A stretch of 64,000 bases of DNA from Actinorhabdospora filicis (GCF_030269765.1 NZ_BSTX01000001.1:1185370-1249369), one strand, 5' to 3'; shown: positions 7,831 to 19,008, counted from the stretch's first letter. Program-made: numbers and translations. The notes: generated by a model not told the origin, from the sequence alone.

Positions 7831-9138
7831 TCACGCCGCTTTCGCATAACCCTTGACGGCTTCCTGGAAGTCGGTCTCCGGGTGTTCCAGCCCGGTGAGC
7901 TGCACCGCTTCGCGCCGGAACACTCCCGCCAGCAGCCAGTCGACGAGGACGCGTGCCTTGTGGTTGAGGGTCGGTACCCATGCCAGGTGGTACGCGCGGT
8001 GCGCGAGCCAGCCGAGGAAGCCGGTGAGCCGGACGCGGTAGACCTGCGCGACTCCCTGGTGGTGGCCGAGTCCGGCGACCGAGCCGAGGTAGGCGTGTTT
8101 GTAGGCCTTCATGCGGCGGCCGCGGATGTGGGCGACGATGTTGCGGCCGAGCAGTTTCGCCTGCCGGACGGCGTGCTGCGCGTTGGGCGCGGTGAACGCG
8201 CCGGGGTTGGTGAGGTCGGGGACGGCGGCGCCGTCACCGGCCGCGAAGGCGTCGTCGAGGCCGTCGATGGTGAGGTACGGCGTGGCCTTGACGCGCCCGA
8301 TCGCGTCGACGGGCAGTCCGCTGTCGGCAGCGAGTGGGTTGGGGCGCCCACCGGCGGCCCAGACGAGCGTCCCGGCGTCCAGTTCGGTGCCGTCGCTGAG
8401 GACGGCGAGGCCACCTGTGGCCGATTCCAGGCGCGCGTTGAGGCGGACGTGGACGCCGCGCTTGCGCAGGGCCTTGACCGTCCACTCGCCGAGTTGCGGG
8501 GCGAGTTCGGGCAGGATCGCGCCGGTGGCCTCGACGAGGTTCCAGTTGAGTTCGTCGCGCGCGATCTGCGGGTGGTAGCGCAGCGCGTCGTCGGCGAGTC
8601 CCTGCATCTCGGCGAGCGCTTCCACACCCGAGAACCCGCCGCCCACGACGACGAAGGTGAGCGCGCGGCGCCGGACGTCCGGGTCGTCGGTCGACGCGGC
8701 GGCGGCGAGTTGCGCCAGGACGCGGTTGCGCAGGTGGACGGCCTCGCCGACGGTCTTGAAGCCGACGGCGTGCTCGGCGAGTTCGGGAATCGGCAGCCCG
8801 CGCGTGATCGACCCGGCGGCCATGACGACGATGTCGTAGTCGAGCTGGTAGGCGCGCCCCTGCGCGGGGACGAACGTCGCCCGCCGCGCCGCGTGGTCGA
8901 CGTCGGTCACGCGCCCGGTGAGGACCCGCATGCCGGGCAGCGTCCGGTTCAGCGGCGCGACGACGTGCCGCGGTTCGATGGCGCCACCGGCCGCCTCGGC
9001 GAGGAACGGCTGGTAGGTCATGTATCCGCGTGGGTCGACGACGGTGACCTCGGCTTCGCCGCGCCGCACGAGGCTCCGCAGGCCGAGGGCGGTGTAGAGG
9101 CCGACGTAGCCGCCGCCGATGATGAGCACCTTTTTCAT
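7831..9138 (-). CDS. Type II NADH dehydrogenase / NAD(P)/FAD-dependent oxidoreductase
   Basis: 435 residues. The N-terminal dinucleotide fold KKVLIIGGGYVGLYTALGL binds FAD. FVVVGGGFSGVEALAEM (about residues 160-176) is the second Rossmann fold for NADH. TLVWAAGGRPNPLA and AAGDGAAVPDL are the conserved FAD-contact motifs of NDH-2. The C-terminal HAYLGSVAGLGHHQGVAQVYRVRLTG region fits membrane-associated NDH-2 enzymes, which move electrons from NADH to menaquinone without pumping protons. Start ATG 9138 has GGAGA 7 nt upstream; a longer frame to 9291 is low-complexity and unsupported. The 240 bp upstream hold long inverted repeats that may be its operator. Confidence 0.88.
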   Translation of the reverse strand: MKKVLIIGGGYVGLYTALGLRSLVRRGEAEVTVVDPRGYMTYQPFLAEAAGGAIEPRHVVAPLNRTLPGMRVLTGRVTDVDHAARRATFVPAQGRAYQLDYDIVVMAAGSITRGLPIPELAEHAVGFKTVGEAVHLRNRVLAQLAAAASTDDPDVRRRALTFVVVGGGFSGVEALAEMQGLADDALRYHPQIARDELNWNLVEATGAILPELAPQLGEWTVKALRKRGVHVRLNARLESATGGLAVLSDGTELDAGTLVWAAGGRPNPLAADSGLPVDAIGRVKATPYLTIDGLDDAFAAGDGAAVPDLTNPGAFTAPNAQHAVRQAKLLGRNIVAHIRGRRMKAYKHAYLGSVAGLGHHQGVAQVYRVRLTGFLGWLAHRAYHLAWVPTLNHKARVLVDWLLAGVFRREAVQLTGLEHPETDFQEAVKGYAKAA

Positions 9139-9248
9139 GGCCGTCTCCTTCTCTCGTTCCGCCAGTAAGACGGCGCTGGGAGAGGGCGCGTGACAGTGGG
9201 GTCGGTCACGTCGGCGCGGCGCGCCCGCCTCGGGCGGCGGGCGCGCCG

Positions 9249-9312
9249 TGAAATGGCGTTCGGGCCGCATGAATCGACACGGCAGCGCCATTTCATGGAT
9301 TCACCGGAATCC
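9249..9312. promoter_or_regulatory. Paired inverted repeats upstream of NDH-2
   Basis: TGAAATGGCG (9249-9258) is repeated in inverse as CGCCATTTCA (9286-9295), 27 nt apart. Immediately after comes GGATTC-ACCG-GAATCC (9297-9312) followed by TTTT. Position 110-170 bp upstream of the NDH-2 start suggests operator sites or a leader structure. No regulator can be named. Confidence 0.45.
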
Positions 9313-9385
9313 TTTTGAATGGTCACGCTCGTCTCAAGAGGGAGCCACGAGCGGCATTCCCGCATCCGCGAATCGGGTACGAGAA

Positions 9386-9415
9386 AGGGGTCCCGCCGTG
9401 GTCGGCGGGACCCCT
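9386..9415 (-). terminator. Hairpin terminator downstream of the ychF-HAD operon
   Basis: A 12-bp stem (AGGGGTCCCGCC and complement) with a 6-nt loop. On the minus strand it is followed by a short TTTCTC tail, placing it as the terminator for the genes at 9525-11056. Confidence 0.7.
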
Positions 9416-9454
9416 GTCGCGCTGTCCGGCACTTCGTGCCCGGGAGCGGCCTGG

Positions 9455-9501
9455 ACGTTGAAGCGGAACTCCACCACGTCGCCGTCGCACATCACGTGTT
9501 C
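9455..9501 (-). repeat. Remnant copy of the ychF 3' end
   Basis: This 47-bp stretch matches 9978-10024 (the last codons of ychF) at 44 of 47 positions. Read on the minus strand it encodes VMCDGDVVEFRFNV, the YchF C-terminus with one cysteine change, but with no intact gene around it. The HAD gene lies exactly between the two copies. Confidence 0.88.
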
Positions 9502-9524
9502 TCGGTCACGTCCCGGCGGCCCGA

Positions 9525-9973
9525 TCAGGACGCGGTGAAGGCCCGCACCGCCGCGTAGTCCTCCTCGGTGAGCCCCACCCGGGCGTCGACCCGGCGCAGC
9601 AGCGCACGCCCGGGGTGCATCGCCGCCACCCACGCCCGGTCGGCGTCGGTGATCTCATCGTCGAGCCACCCGAACGGTCTCCCGGCGGCACACGCCACCA
9701 GGCCCGGGGTCTTCCAGTGCACTCGCGGCGGCGGGTCCTCGTCGGGCCAGGCCACGACGGGCAGCCGGGGCAGCCCCAGCAGTGGCGCGATGTGCGCGTT
9801 GGCGTCTTCGCCCCACGTCGTCGCCCACATGAGCTCGCAGCCGAGGGCGAGCAGCCGAGGCCCGTGCGCGGGGTCGACGCGGTCGAGCAGGGTTCCGGTC
9901 TCCCGGAACGCCGGATACGCCGACGGCCCACCGAACGGGATCAGCGGGCCGTCGACGTCGAGGTACAGGTGGG

Positions 9974-9977
<4 letters not shown>
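9525..9977 (-). CDS. Small HAD-fold protein (HAD domain of Swiss Army Knife RNA-repair type)
   Basis: 150 residues. The N-terminal LYLDVDGPLIPF is HAD motif I (D-x-D, nucleophile and acid/base). WATTWGEDANAHIAPLLGLP is the characteristic motif II region of the HAD_SAK family. DDEITDADRAWV supplies the C-terminal acidic motif IV. HAD_SAK domains were named after RNA-repair multidomain proteins, but stand-alone actinobacterial members are uncharacterised phosphatase-like proteins. Its ATG overlaps the ychF stop (ATGA), so it is translationally coupled to ychF. It is flanked on both sides by copies of the ychF 3' end, showing it was added after ychF by a duplication or insertion event. Confidence 0.82.
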
Positions 9978-11056
<1,079 letters not shown>

Positions 11057-11182
11057 CCGGCCATTGTCCCCGCCCGGCGGGTGTGACGCACACCACGGGG
11101 TCGAGGAGTGCCCTGTTGCATTGATGGGCGAGGATGAGGAGCCCCACCACCCACCGACCCCTACACCGCATGGGAGGGCCCA

Positions 11183-11839
11183 ATGCGGCACGTCCTCAGT
11201 CTCATCTACGGCCTCTTCGGCACGCTCGTCGCGTGGCTGGCCGCCGCGATCGGCGCCACCGCGCTCGTGTACGCCAACGCTCCGGGCGAAGTGCCCGGGG
11301 ACGTGTGGGCCAAGACCAAGCTCATCGGGTACGCGGGACTGGTCGTCGCAGGGCTGATCCTGGGCTTCCTGGCAACGCTGCGGCTGTCCCCGGCCGGCCC
11401 GATCCTGGCCGGTGTCCTGCTGCTGGCGGGTCAGGCGGTCTACGAGAACAAGCCGAGCCTGTTCCAGATGGCCTGGCTCACCGACGGCCTCAAGCTCCCG
11501 AAGGAAGCGCTGGTCTACCCGGCGTCCATGTACGCGCCCGTCATCGTCGGCGTGATCCTGCTGACGGCCGCCGCGAGCGCCGCCCGCTGGCAGACCCCCA
11601 AGAAGGAGACGCCGGCCCCGACCGACTACCTGGCCTCCGAACCTCCCCTCGGTTCCGGCTACGACCCCTACGGCCAGCAGCCGATCGACCCGTTCGCGCC
11701 GCAGGCGCCGACCTACGAACCGGCTCCGGCCGTGCCCTCGCAGCCGTCCATGTACGTGGACGACGGCGAGTCGCCCACCACGATGCTGCCGCCCCCGGCC
11801 GGGCAGAAGCCCCAGCCGCCGCAGTATCCCCACCAGTAA
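11183..11839 (+). CDS. Four-helix membrane protein with proline-rich tail
   Basis: 218 residues. Hydrophobic segments at about 5-30, 48-66, 73-85 and 115-133 suggest four membrane helices. The remaining 85 residues are Pro/Gln/Tyr-rich (YDPYGQQPIDPFAPQAP) and probably cytoplasmic and disordered. DGESPTTMLPPP contains a Thr-Thr pair in acidic context typical of Ser/Thr kinase targets in actinomycetes, an inference only. Start ATG 11183 has GGGAGGG 4 nt upstream. It is similar in plan to the gene at 22369-23379. No family function recognised. Confidence 0.75.
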   Translation: MRHVLSLIYGLFGTLVAWLAAAIGATALVYANAPGEVPGDVWAKTKLIGYAGLVVAGLILGFLATLRLSPAGPILAGVLLLAGQAVYENKPSLFQMAWLTDGLKLPKEALVYPASMYAPVIVGVILLTAAASAARWQTPKKETPAPTDYLASEPPLGSGYDPYGQQPIDPFAPQAPTYEPAPAVPSQPSMYVDDGESPTTMLPPPAGQKPQPPQYPHQ

Positions 11840-11925
11840 GCAGAGCCGCATCAGCAAGCGGAGTCCAGCAAGTGCGCGGAGCCCCGTCCGCGTGCCGGGT
11901 CTCCGTCGGTGAACGGATAACGAGC

Positions 11926-11957
11926 GAAGGCCCCGGGAGGTGACTCCCGGGGCCTTC
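11926..11957. terminator. Strong bidirectional terminator
   Basis: A perfect 14-bp stem (GAAGGCCCCGGGAG / complement) with loop GTGA, placed between two convergent genes: the proline-rich membrane protein and ahcY. Confidence 0.85.
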
Positions 11958-12000
11958 TCACGCGTGGATCACCGCGGGGCGGTGGTTCGGCGGCGCGGGC

Positions 12001-13452
<1,452 letters not shown>

Positions 13453-13459
13453 GGGGGAA

Positions 13460-13465
13460 ATCTTA
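13460..13465 (-). promoter_or_regulatory. -10 box of ahcY (leaderless)
   Basis: TAAGAT on the minus strand, 7 nt before the ATG. Transcription would start at or beside the start codon. Confidence 0.55.
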
Positions 13466-13555
13466 CGGTCCGCCGGAAGAGGTGGCACCGTCGGCAACCG
13501 GACCGTCACGAGCGAGCGGCCACCCGTCTCCCCGGGCGGCCGCTCTGGACTCGGA

Positions 13556-14167
13556 TCAGAACTGGAGGTCGGAGCACTGGTAGAACGCGTTGCCGGTGTC
13601 GGCGATCGTCCAAACGGCGTACAGCATGTGCCGCCCGCTCAATGCCGGGAGCGTGACGGTGTGCGAGACCGAGGACGGAGGCTGCCGGCCGCCGTAGGGG
13701 AACGTCGCGATCGGCGTCAGGTTCAGCGCGGAGCGCGTCAGCTTCGCCGTCTGGTTCCAGCCGGGTTTGGTGAGGTAGTACTTGAAATCGGTGGTGGCGT
13801 GCGCCGCGGTGAGCTTCCACTTGATCGTGTAGGACGATCCGCCGCTCACGCTGTTGGCGGGCCAGCCGCCGTTGCGCTGGTCGTCGAGCTGACCGAACTG
13901 CGAGAGGTTGGCGCTGCACAGGCGCCCGTCAGAGGGTCCGCCGTTGGGGAAGCCCTTGGGGCCCTCCACCGACTGCGGCTCCCACTGGATCGGGCCGCAG
14001 TTCCTGGCGGTGCCCATCTGGCAGTAGAGCGCGCGGCTGATCGGCGCGTTGGTGTAGCCGTGCGCGTAGGCCTCGCCGCCCGCGAGGAGGAGCAGCAGCG
14101 TGGCGACGGCCGAGGCGAGGAGGGTTAACGCGGCTCGCCGCAGGTTCTTTCTCTTGCTTTGTGTCAT
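13556..14167 (-). CDS. Secreted AA10 lytic polysaccharide monooxygenase
   Basis: 203 residues. A Tat/Sec-type signal ([13 protein letters not shown], then a hydrophobic core) is cleaved after AYA, leaving His36 as the mature N-terminus. His36 and His123 ([10 protein letters not shown]) form the copper 'histidine brace'; the axial aromatic is probably the Phe in GNAFYQC. Four cysteines (about 49, 57, 84, 199) can form two disulfides. Length and the GYTNAPISR start place it in AA10, which oxidatively cleaves chitin or cellulose. There is no extra carbohydrate-binding module. GGAAAGG lies 8 nt before the ATG. An AGGAA/TTCCT near-palindrome lies upstream. The exact substrate cannot be read from sequence. 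Confidence 0.93.
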   Translation of the reverse strand: MTQSKRKNLRRAALTLLASAVATLLLLLAGGEAYAHGYTNAPISRALYCQMGTARNCGPIQWEPQSVEGPKGFPNGGPSDGRLCSANLSQFGQLDDQRNGGWPANSVSGGSSYTIKWKLTAAHATTDFKYYLTKPGWNQTAKLTRSALNLTPIATFPYGGRQPPSSVSHTVTLPALSGRHMLYAVWTIADTGNAFYQCSDLQF

Positions 14168-14199
14168 GCCGGGGGCCTTTCCGATGCGATCTCCTTGGG

Positions 14200-14215
14200 T
14201 AGGAAAGCTTCCTTA
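14200..14215. promoter_or_regulatory. Candidate operator upstream of the LPMO gene
   Basis: TAGGAAAGCTTCCTTA, an interrupted palindrome with 5-bp arms (AGGAA/TTCCT) and a 3-nt centre, about 35 bp upstream of the LPMO start codon. Similar motifs precede secreted hydrolase genes in actinomycetes as I recall; the regulator is not identified here. Confidence 0.4.
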
Positions 14216-14628
14216 GGATATGGGATTGCGCCGATTTGGGCCAGGGTTAAGTGAAGAATCCGTGAAGTGGGGTTTGCCGGAGGTTGCGCGCATCGCCCGG
14301 CGAGACGTCCTCACCCGACGGCGGACGCCCGACCGGCGACGAGAAGACCCCGCATCGCGGGCATACGTACGGGGCGCCCGGTGCCCGGCTACTTTCGCCG
14401 AATCCCGACCGCCCCGTACTCCCCCCGGTTTGGTTCCCCCGCGCGGCTCGGACGGTCCACTCTCACTTCCCAGCGAGGTCTACGTCGCGATGACGCTGCG
14501 TACTTAGATCCTCACCCTCCGCCGATCGCCTGTCAAGCGGAAAGCCGAAAAGACTGCGAAATTCTCCATTCGCCCCAATGGTCGGCGATCCGCACCACAC
14601 CCCGGGGCGCACTGTGCTAGGCCCGGGG
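14216..14628. other. Intergenic region between divergent LPMO and GDT1 genes
   Basis: About 410 bp with no convincing gene; short open frames lack ribosome sites and coding bias. It should hold the LPMO promoter on the minus strand and the promoter of the riboswitch transcript on the plus strand. Confidence 0.5.
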
Positions 14629-14634
14629 TAGGCT
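14629..14634 (+). promoter_or_regulatory. -10 box for the Mn riboswitch transcript
   Basis: TAGGCT lies 8 nt upstream of the first riboswitch stem, placing the transcript start at about 14641. Confidence 0.45.
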
Positions 14635-14639
14635 CTCCG

Positions 14640-14760
14640 ACGCGAAGGGGAGTAGTCCTCCAACTGCCTGATCGACACACTGATCGCCCGCGATCCGGTC
14701 AGGCGGCCTCGAAGGTTCACGCGTTGTGACCCGCGAGGCGGACGAGACCTTCGACCCGCT
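14640..14760 (+). ncRNA. yybP-ykoY manganese riboswitch
   Basis: The conserved 5' core AAGGGGAGTAG (14645-14655) and the 3' core GACGAGACCTTCG (14741-14753) are both present, as in the yybP-ykoY family. The closing stem P1 pairs CGAAGG (14643-14648) with CCTTCG (14748-14753). The gene downstream is a GDT1/TMEM165 exporter, a standard partner of this riboswitch, which senses Mn2+ and turns the gene on. The start codon lies about 85 nt after the aptamer, leaving room for an expression platform. Confidence 0.85.
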
Positions 14761-14845
14761 GTTACAGCCGGGTCGAGGTCAGCCATGCCCCCGTCCCGGT
14801 GCCATCTTCCCGGGACCCCCTCCCGGGCTGAACCTGGAAGGTCCC

Positions 14846-15439
14846 GTGACGGGTTTCATCACCGCCCTCGGCATCAGCTTCGCCGTCATCTTCGTCGCCG
14901 AACTCGGCGACAAGTCGCAGCTCATGGCGCTCACCTTCGCCACACGATTCCGCCCGCTGCCGGTGCTCATCGGCATCACCGTCGCCACCGCGATCGTGCA
15001 CGCCGTCTCCGTCGCCGTGGGTTACGGCCTCGGGGCCACGCTGCCGACCGGCTGGATCTCGCTGGCCGCCGCCGTCGCGTTCCTCGGCTTCGGCGCCTGG
15101 ACGCTGCGCGGCGACAAACTCACCGACGAAGAGAAGGAGAAGGCGAACAAGACCACCAAGTCGGCCATCTGGGCCGTCGGCATCGCCTTCTTCCTCGCCG
15201 AGCTCGGCGACAAGACCATGCTCGCCACCATCACCCTCGCCACCCAGCACGGCTGGTTCGGGACGTGGCTGGGCTCGACGGTCGGCATGGTCGCCGCCGA
15301 CGCCCTCGCCATCGTCGTCGGGCGCGCGCTCGGCAAGCGCCTCCCGGAGAAGGTCATCAAGTACGGCGCGGCCGCGCTGTTCGTGATCTTCGGAATCTGG
15401 CTCGGTATCGACGCGATCCGTCAGCTGACGGCGGCCTGA
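14846..15439 (+). CDS. GDT1/TMEM165 (UPF0016) family Mn2+/Ca2+ exporter
   Basis: 197 residues with two copies of the family signature, AELGDKSQ (about 20-27) and AELGDKTM (about 115-122), each on a membrane helix, forming the cation path. About six helices in two inverted halves, joined by a charged loop (LTDEEKEKANKTTKS). Family members export Mn2+ (MneA/MntX-like) or exchange Ca2+ for protons. The yybP-ykoY riboswitch upstream supports Mn2+ efflux. The start is GTG 14846 with GGAAGG upstream; the longer frame beginning at 14726 would run through the riboswitch and is rejected. The 3' end overlaps manA by 19 bp. Confidence 0.9.
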   Translation: MTGFITALGISFAVIFVAELGDKSQLMALTFATRFRPLPVLIGITVATAIVHAVSVAVGYGLGATLPTGWISLAAAVAFLGFGAWTLRGDKLTDEEKEKANKTTKSAIWAVGIAFFLAELGDKTMLATITLATQHGWFGTWLGSTVGMVAADALAIVVGRALGKRLPEKVIKYGAAALFVIFGIWLGIDAIRQLTAA

Positions 15440-16614
15440 TACAGCTCGCCGAAGCCGGTGGCGGTAACGACGTCACCGGCGTCGGCGGACACGAAGGCCG
15501 CCTGGCCGGGCAGCAGCGTCACCTCCGACACCCCGTCGTCCAGCCGGACCTGACCCGACCAGCACAGGAACACCCGCGGCCCCTTCGCGATCAGCTTCGC
15601 CTCGTCCACCAGACCGCCCACGCGCGCGCGGGTCAGCCGGAACTCCGGCATCGGCGTCGGCCACTCGCTGACGCCGGGGGCGACCTCGACGGGTGTGACG
15701 CGCGGGTCGGCGAGCGGCTCGTAGCGCAGGACCCGCAGCAGCTCCGGGACGTCGATGTGCTTGGCGGTGAGCCCGCCGCGCAGGACGTTGTCCGAGGCGG
15801 CCATGATCTCGACCCCGACGCCGCGCAGATAGGCGTGGGCGTTGCCGGCGGGCATGTAGATGGCCTCGCCGGGCTGGAGGACCACGTGGTTGAGCATCAT
15901 CGCCAGCAGGACGCCGATGTCGCCCGGGTAGGCCTTGCCCAGGGCGGCGGCCATCGCGTAGGTCCGCCCGTCCTCGCCGTCGCCGGCCAGCGCGGCGCAC
16001 GCGGCGACGACCTGGTCCAGCAGCGGCCCGCGCATCGACTCGGGCACGGTCATGACCGTGGTGACCGCCTCGCGCAGCGCCTGCCCGGGGTCGCCGTGCC
16101 GCAGCAGATCGACGGTCGGGGCGAGGGCGGGGACGTCCAGCCGCGCCAGCAGCTCCGCCGAGCGCACCGGGTCCCGGAAGCCGCACAGGGCGTCGAACTC
16201 CGACATCGCCACCAGCAGCTCGGGCTTGTGGTAGGGGTCGACGTAGTTGCGGACGGTGGCGTCCAGCGGGATCTGCTCGGTCTCCTCGGCGTCGAACCCG
16301 GCGCGGGCCTGCGCGGCGTCCGGGTGCGCCTGGATGGACAGGGGCGCGTCGGCGGCCAGGACCTTCATGAGGAACGGCAGGCGCTCACCGAACCGGCGGA
16401 CGTTGTCGGCGCCCAGGAGCGCGACGGGGTCGGCGGCGATCACGTCGAGGAGCGAGCGTCCGTCGGCGACCACGGCCGAGGGGTTGCCGGGGTGCGCCCC
16501 CATCCACAGCTCGGCCTCGGGCTGCTCGGCGGGGAACTTGCGTCCCTGGACGGCGGCGATGGCGGTGTGCGAGCCCCACGCGTAGTGGCGGATCGGGTTC
16601 TCCAGCAGTTCCAC
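15421..16614 (-). CDS. manA: Mannose-6-phosphate isomerase, class I
   Basis: 397 residues. It interconverts fructose-6-phosphate and mannose-6-phosphate, the entry to GDP-mannose. The cupin metal site is visible: SIQAHPD (Gln and His ligands), YHKPELLVA (Glu ligand) and the C-terminal His in GEAIYMPAGNAHAYLRG, the type I signature. Starts at GTG 16614 with AAGGA about 11 nt upstream. It lies in the conserved order manA - CDF transporter - SIS isomerase - Trm112-like - manB, close to Mycobacterium Rv3255c-Rv3257c apart from the transporter. Its 3' end overlaps the GDT1 gene. Confidence 0.94.
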   Translation of the reverse strand: MELLENPIRHYAWGSHTAIAAVQGRKFPAEQPEAELWMGAHPGNPSAVVADGRSLLDVIAADPVALLGADNVRRFGERLPFLMKVLAADAPLSIQAHPDAAQARAGFDAEETEQIPLDATVRNYVDPYHKPELLVAMSEFDALCGFRDPVRSAELLARLDVPALAPTVDLLRHGDPGQALREAVTTVMTVPESMRGPLLDQVVAACAALAGDGEDGRTYAMAAALGKAYPGDIGVLLAMMLNHVVLQPGEAIYMPAGNAHAYLRGVGVEIMAASDNVLRGGLTAKHIDVPELLRVLRYEPLADPRVTPVEVAPGVSEWPTPMPEFRLTRARVGGLVDEAKLIAKGPRVFLCWSGQVRLDDGVSEVTLLPGQAAFVSADAGDVVTATGFGELYQAAVS

Positions 16615-16681
16615 GGTTCTATCGTCCTTCGGCAGATGAACGCCCGATGATGCCGGGCGTATGGCTTGGTGACGAGTCTTG

Positions 16682-17629
16682 CTATTTCGTGCCGCTTTGC
16701 GCCCGGTCGATGTCGGGTTCGAGGTAGATGACGCGGGCGATCGGGACGGCCTCGCGGATGCGGGCCTCGGCCTTGTCGATGCCGCGGGCGATCTCCGCGG
16801 CGGTCTCGTCGTGGCGGACGGCGATCTTGGCGGCGACCAGGAGCTCCTCGGGGCCCAGGTGCAGCGTCTTCATGTGGATGATGTGGTCGACCTCTTCGCC
16901 GACCAGGGCCTTCTCGATGGCGGCCACGTGCTCCTTGGTCGCCGACTCGCCCAGCAGCAGCGACTTGGTCTCCATGGCCAGGATGATCGCGACGATGACC
17001 AGCAGGACGCCGATGAGGACGGTGAAGACGCCGTCGAAGATGCCGTTCTTCGTCAGTAGCGTCAGTCCCACGCCGAACAGCGCCAGGATGAGGCCGACGA
17101 GGGCGGCCAGGTCCTCCAGCAGGACGACCGGCAGCTCCGGCGCCTTGGCGTTGCGGATGTAGTTGCTCCAGGTGGTCTTGCCGCGTTCCCGGTTGGCCTC
17201 GGTGATGGCGGTCTTGAAGGAGTAGGACTCCAGCCCGATCGCGATCACCAGCACCACCAGCGGCACCCACCACCACTTCGATTCGAGGAGGTCGTTGGGG
17301 TGACCCTCGATGCTCTCGGTGACCTTGTGATAGCCCTCGTAGACGGCGAAGAGGCCACCGACGCTGAACAGCACGATCGACACGATGAACGCGTAGATGT
17401 AGCGCTCGCGGCCGTAACCGAAGGGGTGCTCGGGCGTCGCCTTGCGGGCGGCGCGCTTGCCGCCGACGAGGAGGAGCGCCTGGTTGCCGGAGTCGGCCAC
17501 CGAGTGGATGCCCTCGGCGAGCATGGACGACGACCCGGTGAGACCGAACGCGACGAACTTCGTCACCGCGATCCCCAGGTTCGCCCCCAGTGCCGCGATG
17601 ATGGCCTTGGTTCCGCCGCCGGCGCTCAC
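16682..17629 (-). CDS. Cation diffusion facilitator (CDF) transporter
   Basis: 315 residues with N-terminal helices bearing MLAEGIHSVADSGNQ (the H-x3-D metal site of helix II) and a later LLEDLAALVGL (acidic pair of helix V), then a cytoplasmic ferredoxin-like domain (DEVDHI-type region, HLGPEELLVAAKIAV). The spacing and HSVAD-EDLAA pair resemble the ZnT9/SLC30A9-like branch of CDF proteins. It exports a divalent metal (Zn, Co, Fe or Mn) in exchange for protons; specificity not assignable. It sits between manA and the SIS isomerase on the same strand, interrupting the mycobacterial order. Confidence 0.88.
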   Translation of the reverse strand: MSAGGGTKAIIAALGANLGIAVTKFVAFGLTGSSSMLAEGIHSVADSGNQALLLVGGKRAARKATPEHPFGYGRERYIYAFIVSIVLFSVGGLFAVYEGYHKVTESIEGHPNDLLESKWWWVPLVVLVIAIGLESYSFKTAITEANRERGKTTWSNYIRNAKAPELPVVLLEDLAALVGLILALFGVGLTLLTKNGIFDGVFTVLIGVLLVIVAIILAMETKSLLLGESATKEHVAAIEKALVGEEVDHIIHMKTLHLGPEELLVAAKIAVRHDETAAEIARGIDKAEARIREAVPIARVIYLEPDIDRAQSGTK

Positions 17630-17799
17630 GTGATCTCCCCGCTTTCGATTGGGCTAGGTCGGGCATTCGCGCCGCCGCGCCGCCCGGGGGTACGGGCGGT
17701 GCGGGCGCGGTTTGGGCAACAAGATAGCGGACGGGGACCGACGCGCAGGCACGCGACCGGCCCCGTCACCGCGAAGGCCCTGGTCAAGGGCATGTCGTT

Positions 17800-19008
17800 C
17801 TAGTCGAGGGTGGAACGGGAGAGCTCCTTGAGCTCCGAGACCGCCGGCACCGACATCGGGTCGAGCGCGTGCGCCAGGGCGAGGTACACCGAGGTGAAGT
17901 CGGGCACGGCGACCAGGGACGCCAGCCGCTCCAGCGCCGAGGCGCCCTCGGCGTTGATCACGTCGCAGCGGATGCCGCGCCGGTCGGCCAGTTCGACCAC
18001 CGCGTCGGCGCGGCGGACGTCATTGGGCGCCCCGTCGTCCTCGCCGTCGATGCCGTCGTCGCGCAGCAGCACGATCCGCAGGCGCGTGGAGCTCACGTCG
18101 TCGTCGCCGGGGTCGGCGAAGATGTCGCGGTCCTGCTCGGCGAGGGTGCCGAAGACGCCGTCGAGCAGACCCACCCGGCCGCGCCCGACCTCGCCGAGCT
18201 CACCGGCGACGACGGGGTAGCGCGCGTTGGCGGCGAGCATGTCGCCGAAGCGGCGGGCGGCCACACCGGCCAGGGGCGAGGAGCCCCACACGACCGGGAT
18301 GGAGTTGGCCATGTCCAGCGCGAGGGACTTCGCGGGGTTCACGAACGGGTCGGCCGAGGGCTTGCAGCGCTCGGCGTCGGCGTCCAGGCGCGCGGCGGTC
18401 TCGGCGATGTCGGCCTCGTTGAGGCGGATCAGCCCGAAGGACTTCGCGGCCATCAGCACCGGCACGGTCAGCGCCCACAGGCTCATGCGGGCCGGAGCGC
18501 GGCGCGGCACGGGGATGTAGGGGGCGCGGGCGCGCTCGGCGACGGCCTGGAGCTCGGTGTCGGGGGCGCCGATGGCGACCAGGCGCGCGCCGCGGCGGGC
18601 GGCGGCCTCGGCGGCGGCGAGCGCCTCGGGGCTGCGCCCGGACGCCGACACCGCGATCACGACGTCGGCGGCGCCGACCCAGCCGGGGATGCCCGCGCTG
18701 CGGTGGGCGACGACGGGGACGGGCGCGCGCGGCCCGGCCACGGTGGACAGGATGTCGCCGGTGCGCCCGGCGGTACCGACGCCGGCGACGACAACGGCGC
18801 GGGGGCGGCCCTCGTCGGCGAGGGAGGCCAGGTTGGCCTCGGCGGCCAGCGCGGCGGCCTCGCGCATCTGCGGTCCGGCCTGCGCGACGGCGAGCAGCGC
18901 GCCGCCGGGGTCGCCGGCGGCGATGGCCTCGGCGGTCTCCAGGCGGCCCTCGTCGACCTGGCAGGCGCCGCTGACGCCGGCGGTGCCGTCGTCCATGCGG
19001 CGGCTCAC
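17800..19008 (-). CDS. SIS-domain phosphoglucose/phosphomannose isomerase-like protein
   Basis: 402 residues with two SIS lobes: AVVVAGVGTAGRTGDIL followed by DVVIAVSASGRSPEALAA (phosphosugar loop with Ser-Gly), then NSIPVVWGSSPLAGVAARRFGDML in the second lobe and a C-terminal bact-PGI_C-like region. Related bifunctional enzymes isomerise glucose-6-P and mannose-6-P to fructose-6-P. It equals Mycobacterium Rv3256c by position between manA and manB. Start is set at GTG 19008, whose GTGA overlaps the stop of the Trm112-like gene; ATG 18996 is the alternative. The usual catalytic residues cannot be confirmed by eye, so activity is inferred. Confidence 0.82.
   Translation of the reverse strand: MSRRMDDGTAGVSGACQVDEGRLETAEAIAAGDPGGALLAVAQAGPQMREAAALAAEANLASLADEGRPRAVVVAGVGTAGRTGDILSTVAGPRAPVPVVAHRSAGIPGWVGAADVVIAVSASGRSPEALAAAEAAARRGARLVAIGAPDTELQAVAERARAPYIPVPRRAPARMSLWALTVPVLMAAKSFGLIRLNEADIAETAARLDADAERCKPSADPFVNPAKSLALDMANSIPVVWGSSPLAGVAARRFGDMLAANARYPVVAGELGEVGRGRVGLLDGVFGTLAEQDRDIFADPGDDDVSSTRLRIVLLRDDGIDGEDDGAPNDVRRADAVVELADRRGIRCDVINAEGASALERLASLVAVPDFTSVYLALAHALDPMSVPAVSELKELSRSTLD

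Noticed and set aside
9334..9633. Small minus-strand protein carrying the YchF end copy
   Set aside because: It overlaps the HAD gene end and terminator; only 14 residues resemble YchF, so it is a remnant and not a gene.
13453..13556. SAH riboswitch before ahcY
   Set aside because: The space is too short, and a -10 box 7 nt before the ATG implies a leaderless transcript; no conserved riboswitch core seen.
14168..14220. DasR or similar chitin-regulator site before the LPMO gene
   Set aside because: No ACTGGTCTAGACCA-like sequence found; only a different near-palindrome is present.
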